Assembly (NCBI RefSeq): GCF_001509585.1 | Contig: NZ_LNCI01000009.1 | Span: 124,001-188,000 of the forward strand | Length of the DNA: 64,000 nucleotides | Direction of reading: 5' to 3' | Source: Tropicimonas marinistellae | GTDB taxonomy: Bacteria; Pseudomonadota; Alphaproteobacteria; Rhodobacterales; Rhodobacteraceae | Shown: positions 9,765 to 19,027 of the stretch, piece after piece | How positions within the stretch are numbered: position 1 is the stretch's first letter | Layout: every line of letters begins with the position of its first letter | Translations under genes and position numbers: made by a program | The notes under the pieces: model-generated | Seen by the model: the letters and a program-made list of their open reading frames with translations, nothing else | What the model was told of the DNA's origin: nothing | Databases searched by the model: none

Positions 9765-10928
9765 ATGCCCGTGCGGAACAGACTTGGCGAGTTGCACGAC
9801 GAGATTACCGCCTGGCGCCAGGATATTCATCGTCACCCGGAACTGATGTTCGACACCCATCGGACCAGCGCATTCGTCGCCGCAAAGCTCAAGGGCTTCG
9901 GTTGCGACGAGGTGGCCACCGGAATAGGGCGCACCGGTGTGGTCGGCGTGATCCGCGGCAGGCAGACTGGATCGGGAAAGGTGATCGGATTGCGTGCAGA
10001 CATGGATGCGCTGCCAATCCAGGAATCGACCGGTGCCGTGCATGCCTCCCAGGTGCCCGGCGCGATGCATGCCTGCGGCCACGATGGTCACACGGCGATG
10101 CTTCTGGGCGCCGCGAAATACCTCGCCGAAACGCGCAACTTCGATGGCACGGCGGTGGTTATCTTCCAACCCGCCGAGGAGGGCGGTGGCGGCGGCAACG
10201 AGATGTGCCAGGACGGAATGATGGAGCGTTTCGGTATCCAGGAAATCTACGGCATGCACAACTGGCCCGGTCTTCCGGTGGGCAGTTTTGCCATTCGGCC
10301 GGGGCCGTTCTTTGCCTCAGCAGACCAGTTCTACATTACCTTTCGAGGACGTGGCGGCCACGCAGCCAAGCCGCATGAGACGATCGACCCGGTGATCATT
10401 GCCAGTCATGCGATCGTTGCGATGCAGAGTATCGTCTCCCGAAATGCCGACCCGGTGGACCAACTCGTTGTTTCGGTCACCTCCATCGAGACATCGAGCA
10501 ACGCTGATAACGTGATCCCGCAGGAGGTACGCCTGAAAGGCACTGCTCGCGCGCTGAGGCCGGAAGTGAGAGATCTCGCAGAACGCCGCGTGGTGGAAAT
10601 CTCCGAGGCGACGGCCGCCGTTTTCGGTGGAACGGCAGAGGCCCGATACAATCGCGGCTATCCCGTGATGGTCAATTCCGAGGCACAGACCGCCTTTGCA
10701 GCGGAGGTCGCACGGGGCATCTCTGGCGACTGCGCCGAAGCGCCCCTCGTCATGGGGGGCGAGGATTTCGCATACATGCTGCAGGAACGTCCGGGGGCCT
10801 ACATCCTCGTGGGCAACGGCGAGACCGCGCCGGTCCACAATCCGGAGTATGATTTCAACGATGAGGCCATCCCGGCAGGCTGTTCGTGGTGGGTCGAGAT
10901 TGCCGAAGCCCGTATGCCGTTGGCCTGA
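9765..10928 (+). CDS. M20 family metallo-amidohydrolase (N-acyl-amino-acid hydrolase type)
   Basis: This zinc-dependent amidohydrolase is of the hippurate hydrolase/N-acyl-L-amino acid hydrolase group. Metal-binding and catalytic signatures are intact: MHACGHDGHTAMLLGAAKYL at about residues 100-120, VIFQPAEEGGGGG at about 137-149, MHNWPGLPVG, the dimerisation-domain motif GGHAAKPHETIDPV, and MGGEDFAYML near the C-terminus. At 387 residues it is the usual length and has no signal peptide, so it is cytosolic. AGGAG precedes the ATG. The exact substrate cannot be assigned; it could act on an acylated amino acid or a related amide. Confidence 0.9.
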   Translation: MPVRNRLGELHDEITAWRQDIHRHPELMFDTHRTSAFVAAKLKGFGCDEVATGIGRTGVVGVIRGRQTGSGKVIGLRADMDALPIQESTGAVHASQVPGAMHACGHDGHTAMLLGAAKYLAETRNFDGTAVVIFQPAEEGGGGGNEMCQDGMMERFGIQEIYGMHNWPGLPVGSFAIRPGPFFASADQFYITFRGRGGHAAKPHETIDPVIIASHAIVAMQSIVSRNADPVDQLVVSVTSIETSSNADNVIPQEVRLKGTARALRPEVRDLAERRVVEISEATAAVFGGTAEARYNRGYPVMVNSEAQTAFAAEVARGISGDCAEAPLVMGGEDFAYMLQERPGAYILVGNGETAPVHNPEYDFNDEAIPAGCSWWVEIAEARMPLA

Positions 10929-11010
10929 CCTTTCGACCTTCACGGGTCGCCGCCGGCAACCACGGTGCGCACCGCGCGCGGCACGCGCGCGGCCCGGCCC
11001 AACGGGAGGA

Positions 11011-11027
11011 GTGTATCTGTGATACAC
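11011..11027. promoter_or_regulatory. Perfect inverted repeat, possible operator
   Basis: Perfect 7-3-7 palindrome: GTGTATC, spacer TGT, GATACAC. The shape suits a homodimeric repressor of the GntR type. It lies between two convergent gene ends, which is an unusual place for an operator. A related half-site, TGTGATACA, occurs at about 12789-12797 just upstream of the amidotransferase-hydrolase gene. Function is unproven. Confidence 0.35.
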
Positions 11028-11154
11028 CGACGACCGGCGGGAGCCCTACGCACCGGGCCGCCACCGCGCGTCGCTTCCATGCGCATTGCTCACGTGTTGG
11101 CGTCGCCGAACCAATCGGGCGGTTGGCAAAGGCGGGTCGGCGACGCCCACAAGG

Positions 11155-11841
11155 TCACCTCAGCCAAGTGTCGTAGTCGCTCACCAGCAAGTGTGTTGGC
11201 GCGACGTCCTCTTCGATTTCTGAAAACCGCCCGATGGGTTCACGGTACACATTGTCCGTCAAATCGTCATTGACGGTGGAGACTTCGCCGATCAGCACGT
11301 CTCCCCCCTCGCCCCAGAAGGCGTGCCAGTCGCCAGGCATTAGCGTCACGCTCTCACCGGGCGCGAAACGCAGCACTTCGCCGGGCGCGAACTCACGCCG
11401 TATTCCGTCGCACCAAACCGCTCCGCCGGCGGTCTCGTCGAAGTTCCCCTCTTTGTCTGAGCCAAACAGCTCAATTGCCATCGTCGCCCCGCCGCGGTTG
11501 ATGATGTCCTCGGCCTTCACGATGTGGCGGTGCATGGGGGAAATCTGATCCTGCCGTGAAATCAGCAGCTTTTCGGCGTAGCACATCCCTCCCCCGCGCC
11601 GAAGGTCCGCCGGATCGCCGTTTCGCAAGGTGAAGAGAAACAGCCCAAGGTTGTCGAAATCGCCCTGTCCGAAATCGGTGATGTCCCAACCCATCCGCGC
11701 CTCGATCACACGCGCTGCGCCGGTCTTGTTCGCCTTGAATTGGTCCGGTGTCCAATATGCAAACGGCGGCAGCACGAAACCGTGGCTGCGGATCATGTCG
11801 TCGGCGGCGGCCATGATCTCGTTGATGCGGGAACGCTTCAT
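11155..11841 (-). CDS. D-lyxose ketol-isomerase-like cupin protein
   Basis: A 228-residue sugar isomerase of the D-lyxose isomerase (YdaE-type) family, expected to interconvert D-lyxose and D-xylulose using a cupin-bound metal. Metal-ligand motifs are visible: ISPMHRHIVKAEDIINRGG at about residues 98-116, containing the HxH pair and a Glu, and PGDWHAFWGEGG at about 169-180. The N-terminus MKRSRINEIMAAADDMI and the segment YWTPDQFK are characteristic. AAGGA precedes the ATG. It is preceded on the same strand by the amidotransferase hydrolase 158 bases away; I see no sugar kinase next to it. Confidence 0.85.
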   Translation of the reverse strand: MKRSRINEIMAAADDMIRSHGFVLPPFAYWTPDQFKANKTGAARVIEARMGWDITDFGQGDFDNLGLFLFTLRNGDPADLRRGGGMCYAEKLLISRQDQISPMHRHIVKAEDIINRGGATMAIELFGSDKEGNFDETAGGAVWCDGIRREFAPGEVLRFAPGESVTLMPGDWHAFWGEGGDVLIGEVSTVNDDLTDNVYREPIGRFSEIEEDVAPTHLLVSDYDTWLR

Positions 11842-11996
11842 GGGAATATCCTTCCATCGTGACTTAGGACCGCCGACAAACCGGCGCGCAAGCCCGTCGC
11901 CGGCGCATCGCGCGCCTGCTGATCGATGTATTCCCTCCGGTCGCAGCGGTCTAGAGCCAACGCGAACCGGCGGACGGAACCGACCGCCCGCGGATC

Positions 11997-12773
11997 CTAC
12001 GCGGTTCGCAAGACCTCCGGTCGACCGCTGGCGGCCCAGTCGGCCACTGCGCGTCCAAATGCCTCAAAGAGCGGCCGCGACACCGGGTCTCGGGCCGCAC
12101 GGTACTCCGGATGCCATTGAACGGAGAGCGTGAATCCCGGCGCACCGTCGACGTAGAGCGCCTCGGGCGTGCCATCCGGGGCCACGCCGTCGATCACGAC
12201 CCGCTTGCCCGGGTCTTTTATACCCTGCCCGTGCAGCGTATTGGTCATCACCTCCCGCGCCCCGAAAAGCCGGTGAAACGGCCCGCCCTCGGTGAAGCTC
12301 ACCTTGTGACGCAAGGCAAATTTCTCCTCCAGCGTGCCATCGGGAGGCATGCGATGGTTCATCCGACCCGGCAGGTCCCGAATCTCCGGGTAGAGCGACC
12401 CGCCCATCGCCACATTCACTTCCTGGAATCCCCGACAGACGCCCAGGAAAGGCTGGCCGCGTTCGACCAGTGCCCTGATCAGTGGGAGGACCACCGAATC
12501 CCGTGCCCGGTCGAAGGCTCCGTGCGCCTCGGTCGCCGCCTCGCCGTATTCCTCCGGGTGCACGTTCGGGCGGCCACCCGTGAACAGGAAACCGTCGCAG
12601 ACCTCCATCAGATCGGCCACAGAAACGTAACGTGGATCTGCCGGGACAACCATTGGCAGCGCATGTGCCACCTCCGCCACGGCTTCGGAGTTCATCGTTC
12701 CGCCGGCGTGGGTGGGGTACTCATCGTTGATGAGGTGGTGGTTACCTATGATACCGACGACGGGCCGCGCCAT
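11997..12773 (-). CDS. Gamma-glutamyl-gamma-aminobutyrate hydrolase family (peptidase C26)
   Basis: This class I glutamine amidotransferase-like hydrolase resembles PuuD, which cleaves gamma-glutamyl-GABA in putrescine breakdown. The nucleophile elbow is FLGVCRGFQEVNVA at about residues 108-121 with the catalytic Cys. The His/Glu partners are in LSVQWHPEYR near the C-terminus. FLFTGGRPNVHPEEY, which forms the oxyanion side, is also present. The protein is 258 residues. Other pathway genes (glutamyl-putrescine synthetase, oxidase) are not adjacent, so the PuuD role is an inference. A TGTGATACA half-site lies upstream. Confidence 0.85.
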   Translation of the reverse strand: MARPVVGIIGNHHLINDEYPTHAGGTMNSEAVAEVAHALPMVVPADPRYVSVADLMEVCDGFLFTGGRPNVHPEEYGEAATEAHGAFDRARDSVVLPLIRALVERGQPFLGVCRGFQEVNVAMGGSLYPEIRDLPGRMNHRMPPDGTLEEKFALRHKVSFTEGGPFHRLFGAREVMTNTLHGQGIKDPGKRVVIDGVAPDGTPEALYVDGAPGFTLSVQWHPEYRAARDPVSRPLFEAFGRAVADWAASGRPEVLRTA

Positions 12774-12899
12774 GATGCCTCGCTAGTTTGTGATACAGCC
12801 CGAACATAGCCGCACCTTGTCGCCAATCAAAGCGCATCGGCGCACAGCAAGCGTGCCCGCCGCAGCCAGCGCGCCCTGCCCAAGGCGCGCGCGACCGCT

Positions 12900-13328
12900 T
12901 CAGGCTTCGGCCAGAACACCGCCGGCCTCGGCCCCCGCAACGGCACATTGAGCATCGTTGTCGGGCGTATCGCCAGTCACACCGACTGCGCCAAGTACAT
13001 TGCCGTCAGCGTCGCGCAACAACACCCCGCCCGGCACCGGGAAGAACTGTCCACCGTATACCTTGGTGAGAGCTGCGGCCACCTGGGGCTTTGCCTCGGC
13101 CAGTGCGGCTTGTGCAACGCCCCCCATGTGCAGCATGGCGGCCCCATGCGCCTTTGCCCGCGCGATCTCGAACCGTCCGGGGCTGGCTCCATCGGCCCTC
13201 TCGAATGCAAGCATGTGCCCGCCTCCGTCCACAACGGCCGCCGACATCGGTTTCCATCCCATCTCGGCACCCTTGGCCAGCGCTGCCCGCAGTATCGTGC
13301 GGCAGGTTTCCAGCGTCAGTTCCGCCAT
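12900..13328 (-). CDS. glcG: GlcG/HbpS family protein
   Basis: A 142-residue protein of the GlcG/HbpS (DUF336) family, compact alpha/beta proteins sometimes encoded with glycolate oxidase and malate synthase. Recognisable segments are AAVVDGGGHMLAFERADGA near residue 31, the AHGAAMLHMG stretch, and PVPGGVLLRDADGNVLGAVGVTG towards the end. The role is not settled for the family; some members bind haem or cobalamin-type cofactors. Here it lies 181 bases upstream of the malate synthase G gene on the same strand in transcription order, an order also seen in E. coli glc operons, but glcDEF are missing nearby. The symbol reflects family and context only. Confidence 0.75.
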   Translation of the reverse strand: MAELTLETCRTILRAALAKGAEMGWKPMSAAVVDGGGHMLAFERADGASPGRFEIARAKAHGAAMLHMGGVAQAALAEAKPQVAAALTKVYGGQFFPVPGGVLLRDADGNVLGAVGVTGDTPDNDAQCAVAGAEAGGVLAEA

Positions 13329-13509
13329 GCTCCTTTTGCTCCCATCGTATCGCGCCGAAACGTCACAACGCGGTTAGTCGCGCATTTCCGCTTGCCGTTG
13401 CACCGAAGTTCAACGCCTAGCCCAAATTCTCGCATGACCGATCCTGACCGCGCGTTACCCTGCCGGCCAGCGGGTTGATTGCCGCGGGATCCCTTGTTTC
13501 GCCTCGGAA

Positions 13510-15717
13510 CTACCTTGCGGCGCCAACGGCTTCTGCCGAATTCCTGGCCTCTTTCGCTTTCACCTGACGACGCCTGTAGTGCAATGTTGGCTCGGTATAA
13601 CCCGACGGCCAGTTACCGTCGTTGAACACCAGATCGCAGGCCGCCTGGAACGCATGGCCGCCGAATTTCGGCGCCATCGGTCGGTACGCGGGATCGCCAG
13701 AATTCTGCGCATCCACTTTCTCGGCCATCTGTCGCATCGCGTTCATCACCCGCGTTTCGTCGACGATGCCGTGATGGATCCAGTTCACCAGCGCCTGGCT
13801 GGAGATCCGGCAGGTTGCGCGGTCCTCCATAAGCCCCACGTCGTTGATATCCGGCACCTTGGAGCACCCTACCCCGTGGTTCACCCAACGGACCACGTAG
13901 CCCAGAATGCCCTGACAGCAGTTGCGAATCTCGTCCTCGATTTCCTGGTCGCTCAGCGACCGCTCCAGCACAGGCACCGTCAATAGATCTTCGAGTGAGG
14001 CGCGAGGTCCGTTCGCCAAGATCTCGGCCTCGATCTCGTCCAGACGGCGGAAGACATCCACGACATGATAGTGGGTGGCATGCAGCGTCGCCGCGGTGGG
14101 GCTCGGAACCCAGGCACAGGTCGCTCCTGCCATCGGATGCGCGATCTTCTGCGCCAGCATATCCGCCATCCGGTCGGGAGCGGCCCACATCCCCTTGCCG
14201 ATCTGCGCCCGTCCCTTCAGCCCGCAGGCGAGCCCGATATCGACATTTCGCGTTTCGTAGGATGCAAGCCAGGCGGCATTCTTCATCTCGTCCTTCGGGA
14301 CCATCGGCCCGGCTTCCATCGACGTCGATGTCTCGTCGCCCGTCCGGTCAAGGAAGCCGGTATTGATGAAGCAGACACGATGTTTGGCCGCGGCGATACA
14401 GGCCGCAAGATTTGCCGAGGTGCGCCGCTCCTCGTCCATGATGCCGACTTTGACCGTGTAGCGTTCCAAGCCGAGGATCTCTTCCACCTTCGTGAAGATG
14501 TCGTCGGTCAACGCAACCTCGCTCGGTCCGTGGAGCTTCGGTTTCACTACGTAGACGGAACCGGCGGGCGAATTCGCAGGCCCTCCGGGGCGCTTCAGGT
14601 CATGGATCGCGATCAACACTGAAATCAGCGCATCCAGCAGGCCCTCGCCGATTTCGTTTCCTTCGGCATCGAGTGCAGCAGGGGTCGTCATCAGGTGCCC
14701 TACGTTGCGCACCAGCATCAGCGCACGTCCGGGCAAAACGGCCGGCGTACCATCAGGTGCGGTGTAGGCAATGTCTGGCGCGAGTGCGCGGGTGAAACTC
14801 CTTCCACCCTTGCTGACCTCCTCTGTCAAGTCGCCCTTCATCAAGCCCAGCCAGTTGCGGTAGGCCAGTGCCTTGTCGGGACCGTCGACACATGCGACGC
14901 TATCCTCCATATCCATGATCGTGGAGATTGCAGCCTCCAGTATCACGTCGGACATGCCGGCAGGATCATCCGCTCCGACCTCCGTCGTCGGGTCGACGAT
15001 GAGGCGGATGTGCAACCCGTGCACCTTGAGAACAACTTCGCGCAAGTCTCCGTTTTCACTGCGCACGGTTCCCGCGAAGGCGGATGGATCGGCAAGCGCC
15101 GTCAGTCCCGCCGCGTGCTGAAGCCCGAGGATCGGACCGTCGAACGCGAAGCCGACCACTTCCTTCCAGCGTCCGGCCACAAGCGGAACGACACGGTCGA
15201 GGTGTTTCTTCGCCTGCCGGACCACCTCCTTGCCCCGCACGGGATCGTAGCCGCCTGACGGCGGCAGGCTACCAAGCGCATCCGTGCCGTAAAAGGCATC
15301 GTAAAGACTGCCCCACCGCGCATTAGCTGCATTCAATGCGTAGCGCGCATTTGTGATCGGCACCACGAGTTGCGGTCCGGCGATCTCGCTGAATTCCGGG
15401 TCGATTTTCGTCGTTTCAACCGAGAATGCGGCCGGTTCAGGTACGAGGTAGCCAATCTCGCGCAGGAATTCCTGATAGGTCGCCTGGTCTATTCCCGCGT
15501 CGCGATTGGCAATGTGCCAGGCGTCGATCTTCTGATGGATCTTCGCCCGTTCTTCGAGCAGTGCCCGGTTTTGCCCACCGAAGGCATCTACCATTTCGGC
15601 CAGCCCAGCCCAGACCTCCGCGGCTTCCACGCCGGTTCCGGCCACCGCCTCCTGCTCTACGAAACTGGCAAGCGTCTGTTCGATCTTGAGGCCATTGCGC
15701 TCGGTATAGATATCCAC
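13510..15717 (-). CDS. glcB: Malate synthase G
   Basis: Malate synthase G condenses glyoxylate with acetyl-CoA to malate, the second half of the glyoxylate bypass and the end point of glycolate use. At 735 residues it fits isoform G. Family segments include SVACVDGPDKALAYRNWLG, the catalytic-region sequence PKLHGPSEVALTDDIFTKVE, VGIMDEERRTSANL, and ATCRISSQALVNWIHHGIV near the C-terminus. I start it at the GTG at 15717, preceded by GGGAGGAATC, giving VDIYTERNGL; longer starts upstream read into non-coding sequence. It is monocistronic or paired with glcG. Confidence 0.95.
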   Translation of the reverse strand: MDIYTERNGLKIEQTLASFVEQEAVAGTGVEAAEVWAGLAEMVDAFGGQNRALLEERAKIHQKIDAWHIANRDAGIDQATYQEFLREIGYLVPEPAAFSVETTKIDPEFSEIAGPQLVVPITNARYALNAANARWGSLYDAFYGTDALGSLPPSGGYDPVRGKEVVRQAKKHLDRVVPLVAGRWKEVVGFAFDGPILGLQHAAGLTALADPSAFAGTVRSENGDLREVVLKVHGLHIRLIVDPTTEVGADDPAGMSDVILEAAISTIMDMEDSVACVDGPDKALAYRNWLGLMKGDLTEEVSKGGRSFTRALAPDIAYTAPDGTPAVLPGRALMLVRNVGHLMTTPAALDAEGNEIGEGLLDALISVLIAIHDLKRPGGPANSPAGSVYVVKPKLHGPSEVALTDDIFTKVEEILGLERYTVKVGIMDEERRTSANLAACIAAAKHRVCFINTGFLDRTGDETSTSMEAGPMVPKDEMKNAAWLASYETRNVDIGLACGLKGRAQIGKGMWAAPDRMADMLAQKIAHPMAGATCAWVPSPTAATLHATHYHVVDVFRRLDEIEAEILANGPRASLEDLLTVPVLERSLSDQEIEDEIRNCCQGILGYVVRWVNHGVGCSKVPDINDVGLMEDRATCRISSQALVNWIHHGIVDETRVMNAMRQMAEKVDAQNSGDPAYRPMAPKFGGHAFQAACDLVFNDGNWPSGYTEPTLHYRRRQVKAKEARNSAEAVGAAR

Positions 15718-15858
15718 GATTCCTCCCAGGATTCTTCCGGCGATCCAACGTCGCGCCGCGACCCTACCAGAATTGCCGGTCGCTTCAATCGGCGCGGCGC
15801 GCTGTTCTGAAGACAGCCCTGCCTGGAAGCATCCAAAAAGTTTCTCAAACAGAAATAT

Positions 15859-15884
15859 CGCCGAGGGCCCGGAAGCCCTCGGCG
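15859..15884 (-). terminator. Terminator of the arabinoside ABC operon
   Basis: Perfect 10-bp inverted repeat (CGCCGAGGGC with GCCCTCGGCG, six-base loop) just past the stop of the binding-protein gene. On the minus strand it is followed by a T-rich run (ATATTTCTGTTT). It separates this operon from malate synthase. Confidence 0.8.
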
Positions 15885-15904
15885 TGACACCGGCCGAAGC
15901 CGCG

Positions 15905-17212
15905 TCAGATGTTCGCGAGCAGGTCGTTGACGCGTTTTTCTGCCGTTGCCAGCGCATCCTCGACAGACTTGTCGCCATGTACAGCCGCCGCAATCTCCTC
16001 GCCCAGGATGTCCTGGATTGCGAACTGCCGCAGCACTTCCGGCGGCAGCGACTGACCTGTCTGGGCGATCTCCGCAATATTGTCGCGATGCGGCAGCGAC
16101 TGGAACTCTTCCATCTCGAACACCGCCTTGACCGCCGGAAGGTGGCCGGTCCGTGCCCAGTGGAAATCGTTCTCGGCGAGGAACTTGAAGAGCTTTCCAA
16201 TCGCCTCGAGCTGCTCCTCCGAGCGGTCCTTTTTCGGCAGGACCCAGCCGTGGCCGTCGGCGTATGTGCTATCGCGGCCTTCGAACAGTTGCGGCAGCGG
16301 GTAGACCGTGTAGCCGCCCGAGAGCGCGTTGCCTTCGGCCTCGGATTGCGCGGTGTAATCGCCGATCAGCCAGGTGCCGTTGACGGCGATGCCGCCGGCG
16401 CCGTTGGAGAAGCCCGACACGGCCGCCGGATAATCCATGTCGGTCGTGGTCAGCCCCTCATCGTATATCTTCTTGAGCATTTCAACGACGTTGGTCGCCT
16501 CGGGCGTGGTCAACTTGATCGCCGTCGGATCGGCGAAGAAATCGGCGTTCTGCTGCTGCAGGAATGTGTAGAGGATGCGCGTATAGGCCGCTGTTTCGTT
16601 CGCCAGAATCTGTACGAGATAGGGCTTGCCGGTGGCTTCCTTGAACTGCATACCCTGCTCGTAAAGCTCTTCCACCGAAGCCGGCAGGATCGGCGCGCCA
16701 TCGTCGCCTACGAGCCCTGCTTCCTGCATCATGTTCATGTTGACATGGAAGAGCATGGTCCAGTTATCGAAGGGCAGACCGTAGGTCGCGCCTTCCTTGG
16801 TCACGCCGGCAAGCGAGGCATCGGTGAAGACGTCCGCCGACATCCCTTGAGCCGCGAGGACATCGTCGATCGGGTCGAGCAATCCGCGGGTCTGGTAGTC
16901 GGAGATTACCGAGTAGTGCATCGAGACCACATCGGGTGCGGCACGCGAAGCAAGCTGGGCGTTGAGTTGGTCGTAGCCGGGCCATTCCACCGTGGTGACG
17001 TTGACGTCGATATCGGGGTTGTCGGCCTCAAACTTGTTCACGAGCGCCGTAATGATCCCGCATTCGCCCACTGCCTGAGAGACATCCGTTACATTTCCGA
17101 AATCGGCGTCGCAGGCACCGAAGAAACGCTGCAATTCGATCGTTGTCTCGGCACCAGCCATTCCGGCGCAAGCGATACTTGCAAGGGCCGTTCCGATAAG
17201 AAGTCGTTTCAT
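15905..17212 (-). CDS. ABC transporter sugar-binding protein (family 1)
   Basis: This periplasmic extracellular solute-binding protein is the receptor for the ABC importer encoded just upstream. A clear signal peptide (MKRLLIGTALASIACAGMAGA) precedes cleavage before Glu22. The 435-residue length, VEWPGYDQLNAQLASRAAPDVV and YGLPFDNWTMLFHVNMNMM identify the carbohydrate group 1 family (CUT1). The neighbouring intracellular arabinofuranosidase suggests arabinose-containing oligosaccharides as ligand. It is last in its operon, after an 86-base gap containing a G/C hairpin (near 17234-17246), which may help give it a higher transcript dose. A terminator follows. Confidence 0.9.
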   Translation of the reverse strand: MKRLLIGTALASIACAGMAGAETTIELQRFFGACDADFGNVTDVSQAVGECGIITALVNKFEADNPDIDVNVTTVEWPGYDQLNAQLASRAAPDVVSMHYSVISDYQTRGLLDPIDDVLAAQGMSADVFTDASLAGVTKEGATYGLPFDNWTMLFHVNMNMMQEAGLVGDDGAPILPASVEELYEQGMQFKEATGKPYLVQILANETAAYTRILYTFLQQQNADFFADPTAIKLTTPEATNVVEMLKKIYDEGLTTTDMDYPAAVSGFSNGAGGIAVNGTWLIGDYTAQSEAEGNALSGGYTVYPLPQLFEGRDSTYADGHGWVLPKKDRSEEQLEAIGKLFKFLAENDFHWARTGHLPAVKAVFEMEEFQSLPHRDNIAEIAQTGQSLPPEVLRQFAIQDILGEEIAAAVHGDKSVEDALATAEKRVNDLLANI

Positions 17213-17298
17213 TTCCGTCTCTCTCCCTGAATGCGGGGGCCTCCCCCCTTGAACAATTTCAACCCTGCCCGCGCCCCCACGGGACGGGGCTATTGGGG

Positions 17299-18147
17299 CT
17301 ATTTCACTGCGCCCCCCGAGACAGCGGTCACGATGTGCCGCTGGAAGAAGATGTAGACGATGACCACCGGCAAACTGGCGAAGATGGCCTGCGCGGAGAG
17401 GAAACCGAGCCCCTCGGATTGTGCGAAATTCGTCTGCGACGAGGCGATGCCGATGGTGAGCGTGAACATCTCCTTCTTGGTGGCGGAGATGAGCGGCCAC
17501 CAATAGTCGTTCCATGCCAGCAGGAAGGTGAAGATGCCGAGGGTCGCCTGTGCGGGCATGGTGAGCGGCAACAGCACCTTCCAGAAGATGCGAAACTGCG
17601 ACGTGTTGTCGAGCATCGCCGCTTCGTCGATTTCCCTCGGGATGGCGCGGAAAAACTGCGTCATCAGGAATACCCCGAAGGCCGAGGACATACCGGGCAG
17701 CATCAGCGCGATGTGGGTATTGTGCAGCCCGAACCAATTGAACATCTGGTGACGGGCGATGATCACGGCCTGTTCGGGCACAGCGAGGCCGAAGAGAACG
17801 AGGATGAAGATCGTACGCCGGAAAGGGAATTCGAGCCGAGCAAAGGCGTAGCCTGCAAGCGAGCAGAGTGTGAGCACACCCAGCGTCTGGCCCACGGCGA
17901 CGATCATCGAGTTGAGGAACCAGCCGAAAACCTGGCTGTTGACGAAGATATCGGCGTAGTTCTTGAGCGTGTAGGGCGCGCGGAAAACGGCCTCCGTGCC
18001 AAGCATCAACTCCTGGTTGTTCTTGAGCGACAGCCCGACAATCCAGATCACCGGCGCCAGCATCACCACCGCAAGCCCGGCGGCAATCCAGTAGAGCAGA
18101 CGGTTCTCTGTCAGGCTTTCGGGCGAGAAGGCGGAACGGTCGGCCAT
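17299..18147 (-). CDS. ABC sugar permease, MalG type
   Basis: A 282-residue integral membrane subunit of a CUT1 sugar importer. It has six predicted transmembrane helices and the cytoplasmic EAA loop EIDEAAMLDNTSQFRIFW at about residues 192-209, which docks on the ATPase. It follows the MalF-type gene after a gap of only a few bases, so the two are co-translated. It would form the channel together with that partner for the arabinoside-type sugar bound by the downstream receptor. Confidence 0.92.
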   Translation of the reverse strand: MADRSAFSPESLTENRLLYWIAAGLAVVMLAPVIWIVGLSLKNNQELMLGTEAVFRAPYTLKNYADIFVNSQVFGWFLNSMIVAVGQTLGVLTLCSLAGYAFARLEFPFRRTIFILVLFGLAVPEQAVIIARHQMFNWFGLHNTHIALMLPGMSSAFGVFLMTQFFRAIPREIDEAAMLDNTSQFRIFWKVLLPLTMPAQATLGIFTFLLAWNDYWWPLISATKKEMFTLTIGIASSQTNFAQSEGLGFLSAQAIFASLPVVIVYIFFQRHIVTAVSGGAVK

Positions 18148-18150
18148 GGC

Positions 18151-19026
18151 TCAGACCTCCTCCTTGCGCGTGGAGATCCAGTATTGGAGCATCGCCGCGC
18201 ACAGAATGATCACGAAGAGGATTTCGGAAGCCGCCGCACCCAGCCCCACGTCCCAGCGAATGAAAGCGGTCTCGTAGATATACATGACAATCGGTCGCGA
18301 CGTGCCAGCCGGGCCGCCATTGGTCATCAGGAGCGCCTGCCCGAAGAGTTGGAACTGCATGACGATCTGGATCACCGCGACGAGCATGATCGTGGGTTTG
18401 ATCGATGGCAGGGTGATGCGCGTGAGAATGCGTCCCTTGCTGGCATTGTCGAGAGCAGCGGCCTCGTAGAGATCGGCGGGGATCTGCTGGAGGGCCGCCA
18501 ACAGGAGCATCATCGGCAGGCCGATGCACCACCATACGGTTGCCACGCCGACAGAGAATAGCGACCAACCTTTCGTGGAAAGGAACCCGATGGGCTCCCA
18601 CCCGAGACCGGCGAAGATCAGCGCCATGAGGCCGTCGTTCGGGATGAAGACGATGCGCCAGATCAGCGTGACGATGGTCACCGACAGAATGGTGGAGGAA
18701 AAGTAGAGCCCGCGCAGGAAAGCCGCACCGCGCGTCTTGCGGTTGAGCGCCAGCGCCAGGAACAGGCCGAGGCCAACGAGGACGGGTACCGAGACGGCGA
18801 CGAAAATCACCGTGTTTCGCACCGCCTGGTGGAAGACCGGGTCGGAAAGGACACGCGCATACTGGCGAAGTCCCACGAATTCCGCACCGCCGAATAGGTC
18901 CACCTTGTTGAGACTCAACCACATGCCCCAGAACAGCGGAAAAACCAGAAGCGTCAGGAAAACGATCAGGTAGGGCACGACGAAGAGCGCATGCGACCAG
19001 CGGGAGCGACGGTAGCTCTCTGCCAT
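18151..19026 (-). CDS. ABC sugar permease, MalF type
   Basis: This CUT1 permease subunit has 291 residues, six transmembrane helices and an EAA loop, LYEAAALDNASKGRILTRIT, in the second half. The start at 19026 follows the stop of the ATPase gene with one base between (TGA T ATG), indicating translational coupling. Longer upstream starts run inside the ATPase gene and are rejected. The N-terminal helix begins HALFVVPYLIVFLTLLVFPL. Confidence 0.92.
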   Translation of the reverse strand: MAESYRRSRWSHALFVVPYLIVFLTLLVFPLFWGMWLSLNKVDLFGGAEFVGLRQYARVLSDPVFHQAVRNTVIFVAVSVPVLVGLGLFLALALNRKTRGAAFLRGLYFSSTILSVTIVTLIWRIVFIPNDGLMALIFAGLGWEPIGFLSTKGWSLFSVGVATVWWCIGLPMMLLLAALQQIPADLYEAAALDNASKGRILTRITLPSIKPTIMLVAVIQIVMQFQLFGQALLMTNGGPAGTSRPIVMYIYETAFIRWDVGLGAAASEILFVIILCAAMLQYWISTRKEEV

Positions 19027-19027
19027 A

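Noticed and set aside
13510-16200. A longer start for malate synthase G (896 codons)
   Set aside because: The extra N-terminus overlaps the ABC operon terminator and is low complexity; the GTG at 15717 has an excellent ribosome-binding site and gives the normal length.
15905-18922. A 1005-codon frame that would fuse permease sequence to the sugar-binding protein
   Set aside because: The binding protein has its own signal peptide and ATG at 17212; the upstream part is an out-of-frame reading of the two permease genes.
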